Positions 21,145-32,373 of a DNA stretch of 64,000 bases are shown here, piece after piece. Source of the DNA: Stratiolaelaps scimitus. Its lineage: Eukaryota > Arthropoda > Arachnida > Mesostigmata > Laelapidae. The stretch is from assembly GCA_019614645.1 (NCBI GenBank), contig JABWDB010000018.1, forward strand, positions 4,488,501-4,552,500, in the 5' to 3' direction. A model generated the notes under the pieces. It was not told the DNA's origin and made no database searches. It saw only the letters and a list, made by a program, of their open reading frames with translations. Position 1 is the first letter of the stretch; each line of letters begins with the position of its first letter. The position numbers were made by a program, and so were the translations under genes.

Positions 21145-24100
21145 GACATGTCCCAGAAATGATCGACTATTGGCGATATAGTAAAATCGTCATGAAGTGA
21201 TTTTCTATGAGAGGATAGAAAAATGTCGATTTCAACAAAAAATTTCAACCATTCTTCAGAAATCAACGTACGGTGGCAAGAATGGATGAAGCTTTACCGG
21301 CCCACGTGGAAACCGGACTTAAAAAAAACAATCAGACGGTGCACATGAATGAGAAGCAATGTTTTCCGAAGTAAAAAGAGTCCTAATGCTAAAAACGAGT
21401 CGACGTCCTCTTAAATAAATGACACGCCTCTCAGGTTGAAAACGACCACCAGTATAATTACACGGAGAAATTTCATTTGCACGTGTCAAGGAAATAAACT
21501 TAACACACTTGTATAGTTCAAACATAAGTCGGTATCGAACTATCCTCCTACGTTGCTTGTGTTGTGTTGCGATCGGAGCCGCCCGAATGGGTATCGTAGA
21601 AACCGTGATCAGTTTGAGTCGAACCACGGAGGCTGATATTATGGACAGGTCCATAGAGGAGCATTGTACTCCATATAAATAAAACATAACAATTACATAA
21701 CAACACATATTAACCTCGAAAAAAAAACTAGCCAATGATCTCATATCTTAGGGTGAACAGTGCAGGCATGATTGACTCACCTGCGAAAGACACCTTGGAC
21801 AGCTAAATAGTCGTGTCCGAGTTACCTTCTACTGTTGTGATTCGCAATTTGATCCACACTTAGCTCGTACTGGACGTCGGTTGATGTGCACTCATGTATA
21901 CAGGTAGATCAATGCGCAGTGACCCACAAAAACAAAATACAGGAAGGCCAACAAGCAAAAATAGTCCAATGCATATATTATATATATATATATATATATA
22001 AAAAAAAAAGTTGAACCGACTATCGTGAAAGCGTGTTCGGCGTAACCGATAATTACATTAGAAAATGTTATGTTTGCCTCTTGGATATCCATAGCAGCAG
22101 TTCGTTGTCCACTTGGCAACGAAAACCACCAAGAATACAAAAAAAAATTGTGAAGGAAGGTAAAGCAGCTGTGACACGGCGACTTGTTACGCAGTTGATA
22201 TGATGCGTAATCGAAATGGCCGTTTATTCTCACCACCCCCCGAAAAACTACCCGAACCTCGCGTCCGATCGGGACCGCGGACAGATGCTTCTCTTCAAAC
22301 AGTCGGGAGTGCGAATGTCGATTTGGTTATAAATGGTCATACACTATACGAGCGTAGGCATTGCTTTGGTCGGCCGACGTTACGCTGTTATGACCCGACA
22401 ACACACACACACACTTTAGCCGCAATTGTTTCAAATTCACCGACCCCCTTTGATTGCGCAGTGCACCACCCGACGACACTCGCGGTCTGTGTCACGTCGG
22501 GCTCGTTGCCGGCAGAATTAAGCGGACTATTCGTCAAGATGTTGTTAAGAGGCGTTGCGGACTGGCAATTCGATGAATTCGTTTGAGCTAATATCAAATA
22601 GCTGCAGCAAATAGGATATATATATATATGTGTGTGTGATATAGATTTTCGATTATTTAGTCAACCCGATTTCACCCACGCGGCCTCGTGTGAAAAAACC
22701 TTTCATTGTTAGAATTACTTGGGGAGCACTGGTTGATGTGGATAATGCTATGATAGAGCAAAGCTAGACTAATTTGCATTGTTACAATAATGCGCGTTAA
22801 TTAATTGATATTCGTTCTTCATTTGACACAAGTCGGTGCATGTACTTTATAATATAAGTCAGATAAGTCATTAGCTGTGCTTCTGCAGGCCTGAACGTTG
22901 CCAAGCTAAGCGAACTTATGTGCTAAAATGTCCACGAAGTCGTCCAGCTTAGTGACCTCATCGAATATTAGAATCCTTAGCCAACACTATCAGCCATATT
23001 CGATGCATATATTGTACAACACAATATTTACCACAAAAATTCACTGGAAGACTACGCAATCACCGGTCGGCATCGAGATGGACATTTCCCCTTCGTAACA
23101 TAAGATCTAAGACAATTAATGACGGATCGTAACATTTAGATCAAGACAAAGACAGATAGATAGAAAGGAAGTGACGGCCGGTGCGTGTATATCACCGACA
23201 AAAAAAACATTTCTTAGAGATTCTATAATCGGACAGAAGCAGCAGTTCCACAATCCATTCGCTGCCATCCAAGCTAACATCGCAAAAGTGGCGGGATCTC
23301 CACATCCTCGCCTCGTTCGTACGTTACATTGTAGGGGCCCACCGGCGCCACTACGACACCGCTTGCGTTGACTCTAGTGCGCCTTTTTCCTGGCCGCACA
23401 GTTTCACTGGGCCCGCTCTGCCCCGCTCCGACAGGCTATGTTCCGCCGGTTGCCTTCCGTCAGCTTCTGAACTCTTCGGTATCTCTGAGGTCATCAGAGA
23501 GTTAGGAACTCACGACGGCCGTGGCATCCGACTTCAGCGTCGGTCTGGCTGTGAGATTGATGGAAGGTCTGCGACCATTCCCCATTTGGTCACTGGCTGC
23601 CGTCGCCACGGTTGGTCACTGGCTGCCGTCGGCTCCGGTCCCTTCTCGCTCAAATGGACCCTTCCTGCCAGCCCGCAACGCCCAGCCATAACCCGTCTGA
23701 CATCGTCCATCGCGCCCGGCAGCCTCATCCCCAAAACTCCTAATCGTGCTAACTCTCCGGAGGGTGGTCTTAGGCACAGGGCCTGGAGCCGACGTGGGTT
23801 AGCCTGGAGGCCATCGTCAGACTGCGAACGGGCCAAATTGCATTTATGGCCACTACGCATCACTTTAAACTTTGCATGTTGTGATGAGGTTTCGTAGTGC
23901 GAGGGTCAGCGAGGTGGGGGCCAACGCCTGAAACGAATCAGTTTTGTAACACCACTGCACTATTATGCATTGGGATGGGCGCATATCGCTGGTGTTCTAA
24001 TGAACTTTTGGATGAATATTGTGGTAAAGGCTAGAGTTCGCCTCCAAGTATAATTTTTGAATAGAAATTCTGCAAATTGAGCTGATATGCCATTTAGTCG

Positions 24101-27000
24101 GATGTCAGCTTGGGTGCAGGTTTTTTTTTGCTCGAGAGCCGACGCCCCACCTACGTGTATACTACTATAGATTGAAGGGTCTCGTAGTTCCCCACAGTAA
24201 GGCCATCACCGGAGGAGTCTTCATATTTGAGAGCAATTGCAAGGGTAAGAGGAGTGGCTTTGCAACAACACACGTGGTATCAGGATCAACAAATAGAAAA
24301 ACGTAACTTTCTTTAGCGAGATCTGTGGTGCCACACCGAAAAAAAGGGACAAAAAGGGACATTAAGTCGTTGTGTTCAGCAGATCGAAGCGGACCGAGAG
24401 CTCTGCTAAATCTGACGGACAAGTCTACAAACCGTGCAGCCCTACAGCTATTCTTCTGTTGTAATTACGACGATTATACGATCCAGATAATTATCTTCGA
24501 CGAGGTAGATCCGAGAGAGGAGATAGATCCGTTCTGTTGACCAACGCCAAACGATCAAGGTTGTTCGTTCAGGGTTGAGTGCTGGGGGTTGAATTGGGGG
24601 TCCACGGTTGAGCTTCAGGGGGCCCTGGGCGCCTTCGCCGCGCGATCATCATCGTTCCTATCGTCTCGTTTCGTCGCTCGGAACCATCAACGAAGGACTC
24701 CGGATCACGACGTTGGCAACGTTGACGCTGTGGCCCTAGCGCGCGCTGAGGGGGCGCTGAGCTTCGGGGTGGGTTGGAGGATAGCTGGGGGCTAATCTTG
24801 TTACGGGGATTAAGATGTTTTCCTTCTAATTATCAACGTCGATGAACGTCCGTCCCACGATAATATTAGCAGCTGCAGGAGCCAGGTCCCAGTCGCCTTA
24901 TCCTCAATCATCCACAAGGCGAGCAACGCGGCTCCGCGCCGGCCGGCCGACCGGCCGAGGGAATCGCTCGAGGAGCCTCTGATGAGATGTGGAACGAGGC
25001 ACTCGAGTCTCCTTTTGTCAGCATGCCGTCTCCCTCTGGCTCGTCGCCGTCTTTCCCAGAAGATGATTCGACTTCCAGAGCCGGTTGTTTAAAAGCGAAC
25101 CCCGCCTTGTGAGGTTTCGAGGAGACCCTGTTGTCTGGAGACCATCTAGACCCTCGGCCTAGCTAGCATTCACCCCCACAAAAACGGGGGTGACGAACCC
25201 CTGAGCGAAGGAATTTGTGAAACCAAAGGGACCGGAAAGAGCGAACAACCCTGGGGGAATCTTCTGGGACATCGGCAAGAGCTAAGGGAAAGGCGGCCGG
25301 TGGGGGTGGGGGCAGTACACAAAAATGTCCATACACTTCCTTCTCGTCGTCGCGTCGTACGCCCTGCTCTATAACAGGGCGCTACAGAGCTACAATTATG
25401 ATGAAGAGACGATGAAGACTATGATGATTACGAGCGAGAGACGACATGAGATGACGCGCGGCGTTAGGAATATCGGAGGCGTTAACGGGGTCTGGGCTTA
25501 GTGAGGGCCGCCGAGGAACGTGAAGAGCCGCGTGGAATGCCGAAGCTAACAGCTAGCCTAGGCGAGGCGAGGCGAGGCAGGGAGGAATCCAGGAGTGTGG
25601 CGGGGGGTGGTGGTGTCGGAACTGCAATGAAGACACGAGCCGGAGAAGACTTGCAGGAGTACGAGCAAGCGTGCGAGTGCGGACGAGCTAGCGATAAGCA
25701 GGGACAGAGAGAGATGGAGAGAGATGTAGAGAGGAACAGTGAAAGACGTATAGGGAAACACGGATAGAACGAGCAGGCTATAAAACACATTTAACACATA
25801 TTACTGGTGTTATAGGATGGATACGCGGGCAAGGGGATAGCGAGGCCAGACGGGGTTGGGGGTGCTGTGGACACTCCGTCGCAGGAGGCCAAGTGTGGCG
25901 GAATACTGGACTGCCATCGACAGCGAACAGGGTTGAGCAGCAAAGGAGAAATAGTGGCGCGTTTTTGTGGATTTATAGTCGCCCGCCAACCATCACTGCT
26001 CGCTGGTATCGCGGCTGCTGCTGCTGCCAATGTATCAACGTGACTCGTCCCGAATCGTCACCAGGCGAACGCCGGCGACCCGACCTTTATTTGACGGGAT
26101 TATGCTGATATTATTGTTATACAGTGTCTAGACAAGGGGTGGGTCTTGTATCAGCTGGGTTTCATTTAACGATGCATGCCTTATCACGAATTCTGGACGC
26201 ATACGTCTGTATTTTTGCATTTTAAATTCGAAACCTAGCTCGGCTAACGTCTCGCTTATTATGCCGCTATCGTAAACACGCCAGCTATGTTCACGGGACA
26301 CCCGAGGGAGGATGTTGTTGGACAACCTAGCACGGATAGGAAGTAATGGTAAGATTCATTGATGTATCGGTCGAACGTAATTTTTAAATTGCGTCTGTCC
26401 GAGGACACCAGTGTGCGCGATATGAATTGTCCGATTTTATCGCCTCTCTTTGAAATCTCGCATAGCGCATTACCACCAAAGAGGTCTTGGAACACGTTAG
26501 TTGTATGCTGCGTTTATTCAATTGTGTACTTTTAGCATTGGATGATAATAGTGTAGTTTTAGCATTGGATGGTCGGCATTTTCAAAAAATGCTAATGTTT
26601 GTTATTGCACCCTCGTGCTATAACGAAATATGAGGATTTTCTATACCTGGTCATGTCAGCTGGTACGCCTGGATTAGATTGGCGAAGCAAATGTCCGAGT
26701 CAGACTGCTTCTCGCCTCTGGAAAGCGCACCTCTGTACCTACGTGGCCGGCTATTAGTGCGATACAGCATTTACATATCATAGGATGTTATTATTGTTAT
26801 TATCGGTCGAAACATAGCGAACTAATGCAGCATCTCTTGTAAACCCTCTTATCACTGGATGTGATAGCCCACACCAACGTTGCTCGTTATTCCTCTAAAG
26901 AGATACGTAGGTCGTAATACATACACATCTCTAATTATTTCATCGTGGCTGATCGCATTGAGAAAACGTCGGTGGCCTGGGAAAGAAAGAAATTTCCACA
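21145..27000. other. No supported gene
   Basis: Contains a TA run at 21978-22000, a short TA/TG run at 22616-22638, and an exact 20-bp tandem (TTGGTCACTGGCTGCCGTCG) at 23586-23605 and 23612-23631. It also has a GC-rich palindromic CCGGCCGGCCG patch near 24940 and a GGCGA pentanucleotide run at 25561-25578. Open frames at 23534-23897 on both strands overlap that tandem and have no supporting motif. Confidence 0.4.
21978..22000. repeat. (TA)n microsatellite
   Basis: Alternating TA followed by a poly-A run. Confidence 0.92.
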
Positions 27001-27018
27001 TATATTCGCGCCGATACA

Positions 27019-27035
27019 TTTATTCCATCTTTATT
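27019..27035 (-). terminator. Poly(A) signals of the 27.2-kb gene
   Basis: Two AATAAA hexamers on the minus strand (27024-27019 and 27035-27030) lie 134-150 nt beyond the stop codon of the acidic-protein gene, a normal 3' UTR length. Confidence 0.6.
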
Positions 27036-27168
27036 TCTTCATAAACACCGTCCGTTCATAAACCCTAGCAGCAGCAGCAGCTAGGTAAAGAGATCGAGAG
27101 AGATGTAGAGAGTGAGAGACACGCGAGCATATTTTTTAACCATACCGGCGGTCGATTCACGGTGGACG

Positions 27169-27699
27169 TCAAACTCCGGCAGCGATAGCAGCGAGAAGGC
27201 GGGACTTCTCGGCGGCCACCTCATCGAGAACTTTCCCTAACAGTTCCCGTCGCACCTTCTGATCCTGTATAATCGCACGCAGTCCGGCTGGGTCCGCCGG
27301 GATTTTCTTCACTTTCCAGCAATCCATGCCAAGTGGCAACTGCTTTTTCCTGTGGGTGTAGCCGGCATAGTACATCGGGAAGCCGAGATCCTCCTCGTAG
27401 TCTTCGTCGATTTCAATGCGGGCATGATCGAACGAAGTGCGTTCTTCGTAGCGACGATAGGCGTCCTCATCGTCATCCTCGCCCTTGTCATCGTCCGACG
27501 CCAGGAAATCCTTCTCATCGTCATCATCAGCACCATCCATCTCGTCTCCGCTCAGCTGATTTGTGTACTCCTTGTCAGCCTCATCGATTGTCTTGACGAC
27601 CACCTCCTCGTCCTCCTCGTCGGAGCCCGTCGAGATGTCGTCCTCGAACGAAGATGACGCTGTGGACGCGGCCTGCTCGGCCTCCGAGGTCGCCGCCAT
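27169..27699 (-). CDS. Intronless acidic 176-residue protein, unknown function
   Basis: A single open frame runs from ATG at 27699 to TGA at 27169. The start has A at -3 and G at +4, a strong Kozak context, and two AATAAA signals follow the stop. Residues 1-20 are Ala/Ser/Thr-rich. Residues about 19-105 are a dense Asp/Glu tract (for example STGSDEEDEEVVVKTIDEAD and DGADDDDEKDFLASDDD), surely disordered. The rest is a more ordered segment with LGFPMYYAGYTHRKKQLPLG, then a WKVKKIPADPAGLRAII stretch and a predicted C-terminal helix ending LLAAIAAGV. There is no signal peptide or membrane segment. The acidic tract suggests a nuclear or chromatin/RNA-associated protein, but that is inference. I do not recognise the family. 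The conserved-looking part to search is residues about 105-176. A processed retrocopy is an alternative explanation for the missing introns. Confidence 0.7.
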   Translation of the reverse strand: MAATSEAEQAASTASSSFEDDISTGSDEEDEEVVVKTIDEADKEYTNQLSGDEMDGADDDDEKDFLASDDDKGEDDDEDAYRRYEERTSFDHARIEIDEDYEEDLGFPMYYAGYTHRKKQLPLGMDCWKVKKIPADPAGLRAIIQDQKVRRELLGKVLDEVAAEKSRLLAAIAAGV

Positions 27700-28415
27700 C
27701 GTTCAAGTAATGGGAACCGCGCAGACGCTACCCACGGCCACTACGCAACAGACCTACTAAGCGCTGGGGGTTGCCTGCTTGTTGCTGGCTGGCTCGCGTC
27801 CCTTCGTCGTTTCGTCGAGCCCACAAGCTGGTTGCCGCGTTCACTGCGATTAAATTGGCCGATGCTTGTCAGTCAGATACTGACTGATCGAGTGATTGAT
27901 ACCGCCCTTTCATATTTCGTCTCAGTGACATTTAGCCTTAGGACGGAATCGTGTTTCGATACATTGAACGTACGTGGGATACACATGCAATTCGTGGCAT
28001 TGTCTTGTTGGCCGTTTCGATTCCGCAGAAAACTTTCTTCTCCAATTCTGGTCAATTTTTTTCCGAATTTTTATCGAAGTGGCCGTCCGAGAATCGTCCA
28101 GCACGTTTGCGGAACGGTGCAGGTACGTGAATTAGCTTGCATCTATAGTGGCGAAGGATGCAATGTTTCGCTGACACTCGGACCCTGTGGCTACGCGATG
28201 TAATCGAACTTTCTTTTTAAGGGGATTTTCGGACAACGCTTTGTGCACAGTGTCACTCAGCCGTAGTGATTGGTGTGAAACTCACAGACCCACTAAACTA
28301 GTCTTCCCGAACCCATCCCTAAGGCTTGGAAATTTCTGTACATTACGGCGATAGATGTAATCGAACCTGATCGTTGTCTATGCGACAAGGTACATTTGCT
28401 ACGATATAGTCCCTC

Positions 28416-28477
28416 CTCAACACACACGTCCTTCCGGACTGCTAGACCGGAGACACGTGTGTGTTGAGTTCAAATCC
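28416..28477 (+). repeat. tRNA-like hairpin upstream of SINE-like copy 1
   Basis: A perfect 14-bp inverted repeat, CTCAACACACACGT at 28416-28429 and its inverse at 28455-28468, encloses an inner TCCGG/CCGGA stem. The segment after it, GAGTTCAAATCC at 28466-28477, resembles a pol III B box. The inner loop CTGCTAG also resembles a tRNA-Ser(GCT) anticodon loop. No good A box is visible and the stems do not make a proper cloverleaf, so this is not an active tRNA gene. I read it as the degraded head of a tRNA-derived SINE whose tail is at 28540-28672. Confidence 0.4.
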
Positions 28478-28539
28478 TGTCGGACGCGAAGAATCGTTGG
28501 AGTTCTTTATCATCTTTCTCTATCTGAAGATTCTTGCCA

Positions 28540-28672
28540 GGTACGAGTAAGGAAGAGAATAAGCAAAGGTCGCCCCGATAGGTCCTCATAGTAATACCTA
28601 AGAAAGGTTAAGAGCTGAGGCCTGTCAGATAGGGGAACAGCTGAGGCTCAGCTCGAAAAACAGTATGTATAC
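28540..28672 (+). repeat. Hairpin-tailed SINE-like repeat, copy 1
   Basis: About 130 bp that match 31917-32036 in inverse orientation at roughly 90% identity by eye. Shared landmarks are CGAGTAAGGAAGAGAATAAG, GGTCCTCATAGTAAT, GGTTAAGAGCTGAGGCCTGT and the terminal hairpin AGCTGAGGCTCAGCT followed by CGAAAAACAG. Confidence 0.8.
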
Positions 28673-29254
28673 TACTCACAGCGATTTGAATGGCTGACAG
28701 AACACAGCGTTCTGTATTGATAACATGTGATCTGCATTCCGTAGAACCCATCTTTTCGGGTTAAGATAAAAGCGCACCGAACAAGGACAAAACGAAAGCG
28801 TACCTCATAATATTTTATTATCACAGCGGTTACACAAGCCGTTCGCTCTACTGTCGACGTATATGTCCTGCAGAAAGACTATTCAGATGGATTCATGCTG
28901 CTTAAACACAACTTGCCCCTCTCTGAGATATGCTCCTTGAAGCTAAATTGCACATGTCTAAGTGTTCACTCATTTCGTCTTTGTGCGCTATCCAATATAC
29001 GTATACATATATGTATGTTCACACGGACCAGCATTGAGGCTATGATTAAATCGTGTACGCGAGCAGCTGCGCAATGAGATCGGAATAATATCATGAATGG
29101 ATGAATACCATATGCGTGGATGCATGCTACGAGCTTGATTGAAATCGCAAATAGCAATGGCGTGATGAACTAAAGTCGAAACAAAATACGGCTGCTGCCG
29201 TGTGAGTAAAGCCGCAAGATCACGAGGCAATCAATTAGCAAAATCGTATAGGTA

Positions 29255-29260
29255 TTTAAT
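29255..29260 (-). terminator. Possible poly(A) signal (ATTAAA)
   Basis: ATTAAA on the minus strand about 110 nt past the TAG of the candidate terminal exon at 29370. Confidence 0.3.
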
Positions 29261-29369
29261 AACATCGGGGACGTGGAAGCAGATATATGGCTAGGGCCCA
29301 ACAAAACCTAGTCATATCAGCTTCTCTCATCAGCTAGACGCGGGTGTTGTATGACACGTCCCGTGCTGG

Positions 29370-29575
29370 CTATTGCATGTCACACCGAACAAGGTGATAT
29401 CGAAGTGGAAGTTCGGGAAGATCTCGGAACGCGTCGTTCCATATGTGTTCGATATCTCTTTTTCGTAAAAATACTTCGTAGACGGTGATTGATTTGTCGG
29501 ATGTCACTTTGATGAAGTACTCCACATGGTCGTCGGGCGACGCCAGGTGGTGACAGAATTGTTCTTGAGAGCCTT
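29370..29575 (-). CDS. Candidate terminal exon of a minus-strand gene, unknown protein
   Basis: The exon follows a TTTGCAG acceptor (minus strand). Two bases complete a codon from the upstream exon, then 67 codons run to TAG at 29372-29370. The residue texture is strongly protein-like: SPDDHVEYFIKVTSDKSITV, then EVFLRKRDIEHIWNDAF and LPELPLRYHLVRC. Third-position GC is about 51% and 40% of codons have A at position 2, as in hydrophilic coding sequence. It is phase-compatible with 30565-30736. I do not recognise the family. Nothing in it suggests a mobile element. Confidence 0.45.
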
Positions 29576-30564
29576 CTGCAAACAGAGCGATTCGATAATT
29601 GCTTTAAACAACGAAGACTAACGGTGTGGCCAAATGGAACGCAGATACAAGCGTAGGTGAGAGAGCTATCCCGTTCCGACTCATGAAGGCCATATGATGT
29701 CTTATATTGAGCATGCTTATGCTTAAGTATGAGGAGAATTTATGATATTGACCAGGGTATAATCACCGAAGTGACCTTCTTCACATGTACGGAAGAACGG
29801 ATTCATTTATTGTATTAATTAATACATTCATTTTCTGGCCAATAAACGGCTTGAGGTCTACAAATAATATGCCTGTCGGCTTTGAGTGACCTGATCGCAA
29901 TGCAACGATAGCGTGCTAATCGATTACGATCCATTCATAAATGAAACACTCTTACAGAAATTATTATTGGCAATGCCCAATATGTGCGGCCCTGTATTTT
30001 ACCAAAGCGCTATCAGACAGTGCCGCCTGATCTATGATCTATTCTAGCTCGAAATATGACTTACTTAGAGAGAAAAGATCAATTATCAAAACATAGTACA
30101 ATTCACACCAGCGGGCTAGAGCCTTCTCCAACGAAAAAACCCGAGCAGAACTGACGGCCAACAGTCCCTGCGGACTGCTGATGTGTGCGCGTTTGTGTAC
30201 TGCTTTTCGCGTGCTGGTGTGCCTGTGTGAGTAGCCTATACTTACGCTGCTTACTTATATTCTGCGTCTACTTCATGTGTATATATATTCCACTTTATTA
30301 GCACAGGTGCTCGAAGCTGACCTAAGCTGTCGAGCTTATTAAGTCGTCGTTCTCATATCATCCCTATCACGGCGTTGCCACTAATATCGACTACCGCCGC
30401 CATCGAAATATCTGTGCTGACATCTGTGTCGAGCCACTAGTCCTTGATGATGCCATGTGGGCCTAATAAGCCCACTGTACCCCCGAGTGATATCGTCGAT
30501 TCTGTCGAATGTTTAATGTCTGCCCGTTCTTTAGAAGTGAAAGCGTCTGAATGTATCGGTGTAC

Positions 30565-30736
30565 CTGTAAATGGTGGCGACATTGCTGCGGGCAGCGCCG
30601 ATAGCGAGGTGAAGTTCTCCTGCGGGACTCCGCTGCAGGAGGACTTCTGTAGCCACTGACAGTGGAAGTTGCGCGAATTACCGGTATGAAGCATGTGCAG
30701 GAGGACCTCGCCGTCTTCGCAGCTCGACAGAATGAA
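30565..30736 (-). CDS. Candidate internal exon of the same minus-strand gene
   Basis: A pyrimidine-rich acceptor (CACCCCTAATTTAG) leads into 57 codons plus one base: FILSSCEDGEVLLHMLHTG, then RNFHCQWLQKSSCSG, then ALPAAMSPPFT. It ends at CAG followed by GTACAC. The leftover G plus the AA that opens 29575 make GAA, so the two exons join in frame across a 989-bp intron. Past the donor the frame becomes AT-rich and less protein-like, which supports the exon boundary. An upstream partner was not found with confidence. A 42-nt candidate ending at a GTAACG donor near 31150 is in phase but very short. Confidence 0.4.
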
Positions 30737-31859
30737 CTAAATTAGGGGTGAGATTTTTCAAAGAAATCAGAAATTAATTGCTGGAACTGTGGGTTGCTTG
30801 TCATAATGAAATAAAACATTCAGTCCGTGAGTGTGTCACAATGTGGACACCGCGAATTTCACCTGTGGTCCATTTGTTCCAAACAGATAAATCGTTTTTG
30901 CTGCTGTGGTGGTGGTTGAAACATAGCAATACTTGCTCATCTTGGAACTATGAACTGTTACTAATAACTTGCTGCAATGACTGGGCTATACCAATGTGCC
31001 AACTCGGCAAGTTATTAGTTTCTACATCGTTCCGGGAAACCACTACTAACCATGTCTTCCCCGATATGATTAGGGTAGTATGTAAAAGATTGATCATTTT
31101 CTCGACAACGGGTCTGTCTAGTGTTTTTCATTGATATCCACGTTACGCCCGGGGATACCGCTCGGTGATCGTCGTCACCTAGGTTAATCTGTACGTAACA
31201 AAGCGCGTTCAAAGTATGTACGGTATAATAATTACTGATAGAACACTCCTAATTATTAGTTTAATGTATCGCCTTCGTAACATTAACACGCGTTCTCAAA
31301 CGACCCATCGAGTAAGCTTGAGTGTGATGTCTACAGTTAATCAGCAATTCCGACGCATTGGCTGTCCATTCATTTGTTTACGTGAGACGCGTCACAAAAC
31401 GCCTGACGCGGTTCGCAGCAAATCAGTGTTACATCCCTTCAGTCTAGAGCAATGTTTCCTTCGATGCTATCTTTTTTGTTCACATCAACAAAGATAACGC
31501 TGAATTCAATCTGAAATTACTCTCAATTAAGGCAATTTCGATGCAAACCGCGGCTGCGGTGACATTTTACATGCATGATACTAGCGGATGATTGGACTGC
31601 CAAAGTTGAGGTGGACCCGTAAGTTAGGCGCCTTGCCTTGGAGACAGTTCGCCTTGCGAGAAAATCCTTCAAGCTCAACGCATGGCTAGACTTTATAATG
31701 CAAAAAAGACGGCTGTTTCAAAAGCGACCCGAGAAGTCGAGTTTCCATTTAGAAACTGCTCTTTGGTAATGGTTAGTGCTACAGCAATCAACAATACATA
31801 GAACTAAGGTAAGCCAATATATGTGGCAAAGATTAAGAAAGAGCGATTCAAGTCAATGA

Positions 31860-31860
<1 letters not shown>

Positions 31861-31895
<35 letters not shown>
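31861..31895. repeat. (TA)n microsatellite
   Basis: Perfect TA run immediately beside SINE-like copy 2, with a shorter run after it. Confidence 0.95.
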
Positions 31896-31898
<3 letters not shown>

Positions 31899-31916
31899 TG
31901 TGTATATATATATGAA

Positions 31917-32036
31917 ACTGTTTTTCGAGCTGATCCTCAGCTGTTCCCCTCTCTGACAGGCCTCAGCTCTTAACCTTTTAGGCATTACTATGAGGACCTG
32001 TCAGGGCCACCTTTGCTTATTCTCTTTCTTACTCGT
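31917..32036 (-). repeat. Hairpin-tailed SINE-like repeat, copy 2
   Basis: Inverse of 28540-28672 with about 10% differences, including AGCTGAGGATCAGCT then CGAAAAACAG. Its homology stops at CTCGTA, exactly where the inverted terminus of the next element begins. Confidence 0.8.
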
Positions 32037-32373
32037 ATGGGCGATTGTGAAAAGTAAGCTGTAAAAATACGGACGAATTTGTTCCCTGTAGTGTATATGT
32101 TTGACTTGCATAGCGTTTATATACAAAGTGCTATTGCTTTGTTCATAGTTTGCACAGACTACTACACTCCTTGGCTAGCTGTACATGTTACAGGCGTTAC
32201 AACATACGTTTGAAACGCACACTGAAGCCCTCCGACCTCTCCAAGTTGGCCAATGAATACCGGACTTATCAGGTTATAGCATTTTGTATATAAACGCTAT
32301 GCAAGTCAAATATATACACTACAGGGAACAAATTTGTCAGTCTTTTTACAGTCTTCTCTCCACAATCGCCCAT
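32037..32373. mobile_element. 337-bp MITE with ~92-bp terminal inverted repeats
   Basis: The left arm (32037-32129) starts ATGGGCGATTGTG and includes TTTGTTCCCTGTAGTGTATA and TTGACTTGCATAGCGTTTAT. The right arm (32280-32373) is its inverse with about ten differences. The 150-bp interior has no reading frame of note, so it is non-autonomous. No unambiguous target-site duplication is visible, hence no superfamily is assigned. Confidence 0.75.
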
